A DNA stretch of 64,000 nt, taken from the NCBI RefSeq assembly GCF_030269925.1, contig NC_085112.1, positions 14,013,501 to 14,077,500 on the forward strand. The letters run 5' to 3'. Every line of letters begins with the position of its first letter. Position 1 is the stretch's first letter. The DNA is from Bombyx mori (taxonomy: Eukaryota > Arthropoda > Insecta > Lepidoptera > Bombycidae). The notes below the pieces were generated by a model, which did not search any database, had not been told where the DNA came from, and saw only the letters and a program-made list of their open reading frames with translations. The position numbers and the translations under genes are program-made. Positions 23,012 to 35,200 of this stretch are shown piece after piece.

Positions 23012-26000
23012 TTGTCAACAAAAGAAGGCTTAACTACTCCGCGGAGTGCTCGAGCTCCCGTCGGAAGGCGGACTCCAAGTATTCTTCCCCATCAACGCTT
23101 AAAGAAGGAGGTATATATGATTTTATTTGAAAATGTCAAATAATGACGAAATAACTACATATGTATTAAATGTATGTATATAGTATATTCTAAGCTAAAG
23201 TGATTTACTTCAGAAAATTCTTGAAAGTCCGCCGGAAATGGATTCTCCAGCGGGCAGTGTTGGTAGTGACTTGAGACGTCAGAATGAAGAGCTTCGTGCA
23301 CGTCTTGCTGGAGAGGCGGCAGATCATAAGCGTCGTCTCGACGCGTATCGTCGTGCTCAGCAAGGCCAAGCTGCATTAGTATCGAGACTGCAAGCTAAAG
23401 TAATTTCTTCTAACATATTTTAATCTAATATATTATTTCTGATTGGGCAACAAAGAGCTGATTGGGCAGCATGGTCTTAGCACACATACTGAATACGACA
23501 GATGAATGAGATAAAAACTCTTTCAAATGACGGTAAATGTCAGATCTGATCACTGGTAGACTGTGTACAGGATTTAGATTGCAAATTGGTTTATTCTCTT
23601 AATTTAAGATTTCATCCGGCTTAAACTTCTAATAACCACCACTTAGCCTCTGAAAGCGAGAAATGAAAGAATATCGTTGACGTGGCTTCGTAAGTTCTTA
23701 TAATGAACTTCCAATAATTTATCATAATTTACTGAGAGATCAGTTGATTTTATTATTATTTTTATTATGACATGTAGCTTCGGTCTTAATCATAAAAGAT
23801 TTGTCTGTATGGGTAATGTTTCCTTTGCACAATAGAAAAATCAAAATTAAAGAAACAAAAAAATCAAAATAAACAAATCTAAAATGTTTTTAAAAGTAAA
23901 AAAAGTGTTCACTTTGCAATAAATTCTATTTACGCATTTCGTTTGGTGCGTTAGGTTTTGCAGTACAAGCAACGATGTGCGGAGCTCGAAAGTCACATGC
24001 TGGAGACACCCCGAAGCGAGGGTTATCGCACCAGCACGGCGCTGCAGCCGGCCGCTCTTCCCGCACCGTCGCCGCCTTCCACCGATTCGCGCAGGGATGA
24101 ACGCATTAACGACTTGGAGACTGCTCTGCGTCGACTGGACGAGGAGAAACGCAAGTGCGTATTCCGGAGTGGCTGTAGTACTAAAATACTAGTGAAAACC
24201 TGTGCTTTTGTACCTAGTGCTTAGTGTTTGTCAGAAGTAAATTAAGAACTAGGGATATTAATTAAAGTGCTAAATTAAATTTATTATCACATAAATCAAG
24301 TACAGAATGGAAAAACAGGGTGTGCTGTACCGACCCCATATGGTGGGAAGAGTTTTATGCAAGTTATAAGTTTCTGTAAATCCCTCTTTATTACTTAGAT
24401 GAGTGGACAGACGAGTTCATACCAGAATTGCTAGAACACTTCTTCAATATTGACAAACCAATCACCACTTCGTTGCTCTGGTCATTAGTAAACTTAACAG
24501 TACTCTGAGGTTCGTGTTAAATTGCTGGTTAAAGCAGTGTTGTGGTAAAAATATTTTTTATTTTTTCGAGTGTCTTATTCTGTTACATGAAAAAAATTGA
24601 AGGTTAGGGCTATGTGTGTGTAAAAAATTTGATACAGTTTATAGTAACCTGAATAGATCTGATGGGGCTGAGAGCTTTGCCAGATGACAGATACTATATT
24701 TGGTAACTGAGACAAAAAAGCAGTTGGTTTTTATTGTCCTTGTTTGTAACATATCAGTAAAATTCAGTGTGTAAGTATTTCAATTGTTTCTAGGTGTGAG
24801 AAGCTGGTAGCCCAGAATAATCTACTCCGAGAGCAACTGGAGGAGTCTCATCAGCTAAATGAAGCTCTGACAGGTGACTTGCAGAAACTGACCAATGATT
24901 GGGAGGCTCTGAGAGACGAGATGGCAGTCAAGGAGGATGAATGGAAAGATGAAGAACAGGTATTATAAGATTTAAATGATTTTTATTGTACTTAGTACAA
25001 AGTGGGCTGTGAGCTTGTTCATCTTTCTAAGCAATAAAAAACCCATGACACGTGAGATCTAAGTTTCACGTAAGAGACTATAGTGGCTCTTACACCCTTT
25101 CAAGCAGCATGCCTTAAGATTTGAAGTATAAATAGGCAGGGCGTAAGAAGGTGGTGATATCTACCCATGAAGGCAAGACGTCAAGTTCAAATTGCTAAAA
25201 AAGTATCAAGTTGTATCAAGTTGCTAAAAAAATGCTAGTGTAAAATAGACTTCTGTTTTACAACATCATCCATGATAATCTTGATACTTGAACGAAACAT
25301 CAATACAAACTTATGAACCGATCATTGATTTTCTAACTCCCATTGTAGGCTTCGGGTTGAGTTTTCAGATGTTTATTAAAAAATTAATCAATGTTATATT
25401 TGCAGGCTTTCAATGACTACTATTCCAGCGAGCATAACCGTCTGCTAAGTCTGTGGCGCGAGGTGGTGTCTGTGAAGCGTTTCTTCTCCGAACTGCAGTC
25501 CAACACGGAACGAGATCTGTATCGGGTCAAGAACGACTTTGATTCATCTGTTAGGGAGCTTGTTGGATCATTGAGTGGATATGCTATCAATGCATTTGCA
25601 GCTCAAGGAAGTAAGGTAAGAAATTTAGTGTAATAGTTACTATTGGAAATTTTAGCCTGCTAAAGAATATACCTCATTTTGCATCGTACATTACTTACTT
25701 ATAGCACCATCTTACCCATTTTTATTAGTATTCACTGTTAAACAACAAACTAAAAGGTAAGTGAGTTTGTTTGTCTTTGTTTCACGATGAAGCGAAGCAA
25801 TGGATGGCCATTTTTTTTCAAGTGATATATTAAAGTCGGAATACTCCAATAGGAAATGAAGTTATTTTATCATAACAATTGATTTTGTCCTTCTTTCATG
25901 TGAAATGGAAGCAAGGCTTGAGTTGAATGGACTTGGATAAAATGTAATCTTGGGAATTGTTCCCTTTTATTGTTTCCTTTTACGCTGGGAAAGCCGCGGG

Positions 26001-26264
26001 TGGAAACTAGTACCATATAAAAATGTTCATTGAGGTTATTCACATAGCATCTTCAGTCTTTTATATGTAATTGATTGTTGTGTTCTTATCTTGAAGGGCG
26101 AACCTCAAGCTTCAGTCGTGAGTTCGACCGCGCCAGACGTTGGAACAGTCGAAACGTTACGAGTGGAGCTCCGGGAGGTCGCCGCGCAGCGTGAGCACGC
26201 CCTGGCCGAGCTGCGGGAGCGGGACGCCCGGATACAACGTTTGCTTTCTGAGCTGCAAGGATTG
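23012..26264 (+). CDS. Root: Rootletin exons 1-6 (N-terminal conserved region)
   Basis: Exons: 1, 23012-23110; 2, 23214-23399; 3, 23964-24154; 4, 24794-24959; 5, 25406-25615; 6, 26097-26264. They encode residues 1-340 of the recovered protein. Exon 1 is Pro/Arg/Ser/Thr-rich and not coiled. Exons 2-5 correspond to the conserved N-terminal rootletin domain: the coil starts at [12 protein letters not shown], continues through YKQRCAELE, and reaches the W-rich block in exon 5 ([16 protein letters not shown]). All junctions use GT-AG and keep frame: exons 1, 2, 4, 5 and 6 end in phase 0, and exon 3 ends after two bases of a Lys codon completed in exon 4. Exon 3 has a Pro/Ala/Ser-rich break in the coil ([13 protein letters not shown]). 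Confidence 0.9.
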
Positions 26265-29200
26265 GTACGCCCAAAATTGTATCTGTTTTTAATAGCCATC
26301 CGGCTACGGAATGAGCTCCCCTCCACGATGTTTCCCGAGCGCTATGACATGTCCTTCTTCAAACGAGGCTTATGGAGAGTATTAAATGGTAGGCAGCGTC
26401 TTGGCTCTGCCCCTGGCATTGCTGACGTCCATGAGCGACGGTAACCACTCACCATCAGGTGGGCCGTATGCCCGTCTGCCTATAGGGCAATAAAAAAAAA
26501 CCGCTTTTATTAGCTTCAGACTATGTATGTTAGTATGTAACGGAATAGTTGAACATGATTTTGACCCCCTTCAGAACATCGGATTAACTCGAAATTTAGT
26601 ATACTTATTAAGGACCAATGACAAATCAATATTTAAAAAAAATTGAAAAAAAAAATTTTGAAAAAATTGAAATTCAAGTAAAAACTGAAAAATAAATAAT
26701 AGTTAAAAAAAACTAACGAAATACGCCTTTATAGAAAATCCAACTAAAAAATAGATAATAAATTTTAATAAATTTGAATTAAAGATAGTGTAAAAAAAAA
26801 TTATTTTATTGTAAAAAAAGCATGGGGTGCATGGTATTAGTAGTTATAAATATTTTATGAACAGATATGAGTAGAAGGGTTATTTTGATAATATCCTGAA
26901 AAGCACCCCACGCTTTTTTTTACAATAAAATCATTTTTCTTACACTATTTTTAATTCAAATTTATAAAATTTATTTTCTATTTTTAGTGACATTTTCTAT
27001 AAAAGCGTATTTTTTTTAGTTTTTTAAACTATTATTTATTATTATCATAAGGCTATAAGGTGAATAGGGGTGGCGGATGTGAAATGGATTTTCGTTGGAT
27101 ACTTAGCAAGGCGAAAAGATAACATATGGAGTAGAATGGTGACAGAATAGTGGTTAAGATTAGGTCGTAAGGTACCGATCCGACCGTAAGGTGGAACGGT
27201 GTAACTATGACATAGTCAGGCGGAGCGGACGTGGATGAAAATGGTGGGAGAGGCATTGAAAGAGGAACTCTATGCTCTGGAGCAGGTATCCAAGGGCTGA
27301 AGATGAATGAATGAATCATAATATGGATATCATCATGCTGCATAGAGATTTGGCATGAGTTCTACTAAGGGTTGACTCCTTGGGATATATCACCTATATA
27401 GGGATGGATTTTTCTTCTTTTTGTGTTCCTAAACGTTTTAACTTAAATTTAGATTTTGAAATACCAAAAGGTAAAAATATCACATTTTAATTAATTTTTT
27501 TATTTAGTTACCATGAATTGTAAATCTGAAATCCAATTAATGAACGGGAGCTTACATTGCCATGCATGGTAGGGTACTATTATATAATTCTATTAAGATG
27601 AAAGATGCTGTCAGACATCGCTACATTATCCGTGACTATTAAGTCTACCATCGACCACCGTCTTGTGAACTCGTCTTTTTTATTTTCTGATTTGTATAAT
27701 CTAAATAGTCTGCTGTGAAGAAGAAGTCTTAGAAGTCCGTATTTTTTTTTGTCCTTGTATGCAGACAAGCATACGGCCCACCTGATGGTAAGTGGTTACC
27801 GTCGCCCATGGACTTCAGCAATGCCGGGAGCAGAGCCAAGCCGCTGCCTACCGTTAAAATAACAGTAGTAACGGTCGCGTTTGCAGGAGGAGCGGTGCGA
27901 GAGCGCGGAGGCGGCGGCGGGCGAGGCGGCCGTGTGTCGCGGCGCGCTGGAGGAGGTGGCGCGCGCGCTCATACACGACTCCGAGCCGGACGCCAGCACC
28001 GCGCACCTGCACCTACCCGACCGGTCAGTGCGAGGGACTGGGGGGACACCGGGGGGACCGAGTTGGGGACGTGCAAGTCTTCAATAACAACTGTTTGTAT
28101 TCCCAGTTCACAGAAACCTAGCGCGTCCCAGGCGGCGGCGGCGACGGCCTTCGCGGAGAGCACCATATCGGCGGTGCAGGCCGCACTGCACAAGTATCAA
28201 ATACAAATACACGAGTTGCAGGTCAAATTTAGTTATATATTTTTTTGTTGATTTATTCGTATTTACTGGTGGTAGGACCTCTTGTGAGTCTGCACGGGTG
28301 GGTACTACTATCCTGCCTATTTCTGCCGTGAAGCAATAATGCTTTTCGATTTGAAGGGTGCTGCAGCCGTTGTAAGTATACTTGAGACCTTAGAACTTAT
28401 ATCTCAAGGTGGGTGGCGCATTTACGTCGTAGATGTCTATGGGCTCCAGTAACCACTTAACACCAGGTGGGCTGTGAGGACGTCCACTCTTCAAAGCAAT
28501 AAAAAAAATAACTAAAAAATATTAAATTAATAGCTGGAATACAAGACAGAAGAAGAAGATTGCCAGATGAGATAACGTCAAATTATATTTTGTGGGACTG
28601 TAGATATATTTTGCCTAAGTGCTACAGCTGCGAAGCAGACACACGTCCCGGTTTAAAGGGTGGGGGACCCTCTTCAATACAGTTCAGACTTTGATCTCAT
28701 GTGTGACCTTTACCCATCCATTGAAACTAATATAATTGTATAGTAAAGCTACAAAGGATTCAGTTTCGCGGTAAAAAGCTAAACTTCTTTTAGTTTGAAA
28801 ACGTCCACTATTAGACCTGGGTATACTTAAGAAGCTTATTGAAATTTAATTTATTTACACATACTGTTATAGGTGAAGTTGCAAAACACGAGAGAACAAC
28901 TGCTGAGCAACAGAAAGCACTGTGAAGCCGCAGACGCGACCATACACTCGCTGGAGACCAAAGTGCACGACTTGCAAAGTGAGTGTTTGTTCGAAATGTC
29001 TTTCTTATTGCCGGGACTGGGGGGGATCCGCAGTATATATACTTATCCCCTTGAGAGTCGCTATCAACCACTGTCTCCCAAAGTCCGATCCCCGCCACAG
29101 ACGAAAATCTGGTCACCGGACCCCCGGGTGCCGATACCTGGCTAAACAAAACGGAACTATGAAAAAAATAAGACTGCCCCATCTTCTAACCTGGAACGCA

Positions 29201-32200
29201 TTACTGCTTCGTGGCAGAGATAGGCAGGATGGTTTTCGGCGCGTACTGCGGTACCGTAAGTTTCGTGTAGTCGGTGTGGCGGAGCTCTATGGGGTTTAGT
29301 CGGTAGTCGGTTCTGCGGGGCAAGTGCTTCGCGCGCCTTTTTCAAGGCGTAGTCTCCTGTGAGAAATTGGGGGAGGTGTAGGATCTCGGTCCTTCTCTTC
29401 TCCCCTTCTCCCTCTCAGGAGGCGCCGGAGTCCGACATAACCCGGTCCGTTACCCCCCTCGACTGGGTATCAGTAAATGGATTCCCCAACGTTAAAAAAA
29501 AAAGGATGATGGTACCTACCTATGTTGGCTCAATATAACTGACCACAAGTAAATCTTAAAAAAAAAAAAATTGAAACGTTTTATAGATTACTATATTATT
29601 ACCGTTTATATTAAAGTTAAAATCAATGTTCATGCATATATGCATTAAAAACGAGCCACAAAAACTATTCTTTTTTTTTGTATAAAGAATGGAATCAGTT
29701 TAAAAATAAAAAAATGCTTTTCTCAGACAAATTGGATCAATCTAACGCTGATCTCAGCCAAGCTTTGCAAGAGAAAGAGTCACTCCAGAAGACCGTCGAG
29801 TCTCTGAGGATCGACAAGAATAATCTGGAGAGGAACAGAGTGGAAATTAACGCCATGGTAAATATTATTTAGAAGTTATTGGCTAAACTGTGAATATTAG
29901 AATTTATTATTAAGATCCACCTTGTGCTGTTAGGTGGAGTCTCTAACGTCGGATTACGAGAAACTTCAGAAGATCAATTCTCGCCTGGAGAAGACTATTG
30001 AGGGTCTCGAGGGAGAGAAGAGAGCTTTGAACTCGGAAGTTGATCGTTTGCACCGCGATGCCTCGCACAGAGATTCGGTCCTCAGGTAAGAGTCAACGTG
30101 ATAGGGTATATACAGGGTGGTCCAATGTCTATAATGGTTCATGATCACTGTTTGAATGCACGAGGAGAGCGGCCATCGGAGAACAGTCGTGGTGTGCTGT
30201 GAAGCTTGCCATCAGCCCCTAAAGTGATGACCATGACCACTCTGTTAAGAGTGATACTTACAATGAAAATACAGGGTGTGTCTTGACGCGCCATGTCGCT
30301 TATGACGGTAGATGATGGATAAGCAACTTGACAAGGGTTGTAAAGACAATAAAAAAAGGAAATAAAAATTCTTTTTGCTGTGGGCATTGATAAGGTCTCG
30401 TGCATTCACGCAAGCAGAATTAGATTAATTAATATATTTTTTCCTTTATGCATTCCTAAACCATTCATCTGATTGGGAGAACATGGTATGATTGTTAGTT
30501 GGAAGTCCTGGGAAGTATTCCGTTGCGGTACGAGTGATCGGGTTTTTAGTAATGCTTAATAATACAATTGAAATATATTTCGGGGTCTTTGAACTAATTT
30601 GCCCTTATGGGTAGAAGAGCATACGGCCCAACTGATGATGAGTGGTTACCGTCGCCCATGGATTTCAGCAATGCCAGGGGCAGAGTCAGGTCGCTGCCTA
30701 CAATTAAGTACTCTCCGCAAGCATCGTTTGAAGAAGGTCATGTCATAGCGATCGGGAAACACCGTGGAGGGGAGCTCATTCCAAAGTAGGACGGTACGTG
30801 GCAAAAAAGATCTCTGCAAGCGCACTGTCGATGAACGCAGCGGTTCCAGGTAGTATGGATGAACTCTACTCCGGAGGCGGGCGGGGCGTTTGAGGCGAAA
30901 AAAAAAAACAAAATATAATACGTAAATCTATTGATCGCAAAATTGTTGGTACCCATACCCAGGGCGGAAGAGGAACGTTCAGCTCGTCTCCGCGCGGAGC
31001 TGGTCTCCGTGCGGGAGGAACTCAACCAGGTCGCCCTGGCCAGGGACCTGCTGGACCAACAGAAGCTGGAAGCCGACGCCATACTGTCCCAGATGGAGAA
31101 ACATCGGAGTGAGTAACGCACCTAGATACCCAAGCCATAGACACAGGATGAGCTTGCAATTGAACCTTTGTTATCGTATTTCACGAGTTCATTAATAGGT
31201 GGTAGGACCTCTTGTGAGTCCGCGCGGGTAGGTACCACCACCCTGCCTATTTCTGCCGTGAAGCAGTAATGCGTTCGGTTTGAAGGTTGGGGCAGCCGTT
31301 GTAACTATACACGAGACCTTAGAACTTACATCTCAAGGTGGGTGGCGCATTTACGTCGTAGATGTCTATGGGCTCCAGTAACCACTTAACACCAGGTGGG
31401 CTGTGAACTCGTCCACCCATCTAAGCAATAAATAAAAAAAAAGAATTCATAAGCGAGATACGTGGTCTGATACACCTCGTAAATATCCCCGTTGCCGTGG
31501 CCTAAGAAAGCTTTCCACGTGAAGAGTCCTCGGTCACGCGGAGACCGTAACTTCAATTTATTTTGGTATAGGGAAGAGACGAATATAAATCTAAAATGTC
31601 CTATTAAAACAGATGTATTAATCTATTTTCTCTTATCATACATAGACAGTTTTATTTCTTCCCAATTTCATTCGATATTTATCTCTCTTTCTAACACGCG
31701 TTTATTCAACTTAACCTATATAACAGAACCTTCCAAAGTAATTTTCACCAACTTCAAGAATTATGATTAACTTGAGAATTTGTACTACGTGAACAAGGAC
31801 CGCTGACCATATAATAGTTATTTGAAAATATATATAATAATTAGTAATTAGTAATTTGAAAACAATATATTTCTAGGTGACCTCGAAATGGAATTGGAAC
31901 GGACTATAATGGAGAGAACTGATCTGCAGGACCTCTCTGAGAAGATGCAAGCCGCCATCAGGAACTTGGAGAGTGACAAGAAGAAACTGCAGGAGGATGT
32001 TAAAAATGTTCGTGGTTTTTTTTATTTTATTGCTTTGATGGGTGGACGAGCTCACAGCCCACCTGGTGTTAAGTGGTTACTGAAGCCCATAAACATCTAC
32101 GACGTAAATGCGCCACCCACCTTGAGATATAAGTTCTAAGGTCTCAGTATAGTTACAACGGCTGCCCCACCCTTCAAACCGAAACGCATTACTGCTTCAC

Positions 32201-35200
32201 GGCAGAAATAGTCGGGGTTGTTGATATCTACCCGTGCGGACTCACGAAAGGTCCTTCCACCAGTACATATTACAGAAATATAATATATTACAGAGTGAAT
32301 ATTTTCTGAAAATATATTTTTTTATATTTTCCATGAGCAGTTGGAAGATGAGAGGTCTTCGCTGTCGAGTCAGTCGTCGGAGCAGCAGAGCGACCTGAAC
32401 TCTCTGCGCAAGGAGCTGCTGGCCGCCGAGCAGAACCGGATGGAGCTGGAAGCCGACAAGTCCTCTCTGTACGAGAAGATCAAGTTCCTAGAGGGGGAGA
32501 GGGAGAGGGTCGAACTGGAGCTACGTCAAGTCGCTAGGTGCGTATCAAGTAGTGTTGGAATCGATCAATAATGTGTTTTTTGGTTTTACTGTCACCCATG
32601 GTGAATGGTCAGGGATCATATTTACTGGTGGTACCACCACCCTGCTTATTTCTGTCGTGAAGCAGTAAAGCGTTTCGGTTTGAAAGGTGGGGCAGCCGTT
32701 GTAACTATGCTTGAGACCTAAGTACTTATATCACAAGGTGGGTGGCGCATTTACGTTGTGTAACCACTTAACACTAGGTGGGCTGTGAGCTAGTGCAGCC
32801 ATTTAAGCAATAAAAAAAATACAAACTACAGCTTAATATTATTATGGTTAATGAATAAACTAAGAATATAAACGAAAGGGGAGTTGATAAGGGAAAGAAG
32901 AGATTTGAGATCAATGGGGCGAGGAATGTCAGGAGGAAGGGGATCATAGAGGGAAATGGTTTCTTTAAAACCGGACATTGAAAAGGTGTAGATTTTAAAA
33001 CGATTCAAAGTTCGTATCGTCGCAAATAGGTGGCGCTACATATACTAATCAGAAGTGATTCGGCATGAAGAGTGAATGTGCTCATGCTCACGACCGCGCG
33101 CACGGCAGGGTACCGCCACGAGCTCGTTCTGTTGCAGGGAGCGCGGCGAGCTGAGCTCTCAGCTCACCTCGATGGTCCGCAAGAAGGACACCCTCAACGA
33201 AGAGATGATCCGTCTCCAGCAGCGCCTAGAGCAGGCCAACGAGACCATCGGCAGGATCAACAGGGCTCTCGAAGAACACGTCAAGGATGGAGAAGAGAAA
33301 CAGGTGCGTGGAGCAGTATAGAGTATTCTGATTGAAAGGCATCTATACTAATATTATAAAGAGGAAAGATTTGTTTGTTTGTTTGTTTCGAATAGGCTCC
33401 GAAACTACTGGACCGATTTGAAAAAATATTTTTCCATTAGAAGCCGACATTGTCCCTGATGAACATAGGCTACTTTTTTAAATTTTTTTTTATTTTATTT
33501 TTTTGCTTTCATGTGTGTTTTAATGTTTCCGAAGCGAAGCGAGGGCGGGTCACTAGTACTAGATAAAAAGAACAGTTGTGATGTTAATTTGGGGGTAAGG
33601 ATGAAGGGAACATCTTCCATTGAGCGGGTTATATTGCTTGATCTGAATTTTTTAGTTTCTCTACCTATTCTAGCAACCTCGAGGGGTTATTCTAGATTCA
33701 TGCTTACTGGTGGTAGGACCTCTTGTAAGTCCGCACGGGTAGGTACCACCACTCTGCCTATTTCTGCCGTGAAGCAGTAATGCGTTTCGGCTTGAAGGGT
33801 AGGGCAGCCGTTGTAACTATACTTGAAACTTTAGAACTTATAACTCAAGGTGGGTGGCGCATTTACTTTGTAGATGTCTATGGGCTCCACTTAACACCAG
33901 GTTGGCTGTGAGCTCGTCCACCCATCTAAGCAATAAAAAAAAATCATCAAACTAGTTGGTTCGAATGGTATTGCTCGAAACTTTTATATATCCAAGCCTA
34001 TCTTGAAAATGACGCAAGCCAGATTTAGGCTACTATCAAATATCTTGTGCTCTATGGATGGCTATCACCACAGATGTACTTGCGCTTAGAACTCATCCTT
34101 AGAATAATTTAGACCCGTACTACATTCACAAGTTCTTCGTTTATATAACCGTACCGATCCCCACAGATGTTCATAGACAGCTTGGAGAAAGACAAGCATC
34201 ATCTGCAAGAGCAGCTGGCCGGCGTGAGGTCCGAGAAGGACGCGCTTGAGGCCGTGCTTTTCGACACGGCCAACATGCTGGAAGACACCGACAACAAACG
34301 CAACAAGCTGGAGAGAGAGTTGCAGGACACTCTTGTGCAGCAGGAAAATTATAAAGGTACATTCTTCACTACATAGTATAAAACAAAGTCGCTTTCTCTG
34401 TCCCTATATCCCTATGTATACTTAAATCTTTAAACACTACGCAACGGATATTGATGCGGTTTTTTTTAATAGATAGAGTGATTGGAGAGGAAGGTTTATA
34501 TGTATAACTAGCGACCCGCCCTCGCTTCGCTTCGGAAACATTAAATTTTATTATTAATAGCTGAGTCTCATGATGATACCCGCGGATATTGTCAAACCGC
34601 GAATGACGCCGCGGGGCGAAGCTAGTCTAAAAAGCCTAAGTTACTCCTTATGTCATCAGCTACCTATCAGTGAAAGTCTCGTCAAAATCGGTCCAGCCGT
34701 TCCAGAGATTAGCCGGAACAAACAGACAGCCAGACAGACAAAAGTTGTAAAAAAAATTATTTTGGTTTATGTACCGTATATATATATTCATATGCATGTT
34801 ATATTTCAATACTACAAACAGACACTCCAATTTTATTTATATGTATAGATAACATCCATTAAATAGTGGAGAAATCAATAATAAATTACAGTTTCCGAAG
34901 TGAAGCGAGGGCGGGTCGCTAGTTTATACTAAAATAATATTTAGTTTAAAAGTTAAAAAAATCTAAACACACTTAAATACCCACCCGGACTAACAATTAA
35001 TTTTATCTTTTTATCGAGGAGTGAAAGGCTCTATTCTGTTTAAAATTTGGAACTATTAACATAATAAAAAAACGGTGCGCGTGCAATTAGGTGTTGACTT
35101 AATTGCCTTAGACGGGTCGGCCTAAACAGTTTCAGTTGTGTGTTGTTCTTTAACTCGTCAGGTCAGATCGCCCGTCTGACTAAAGAGTTGGAAAACAGCG

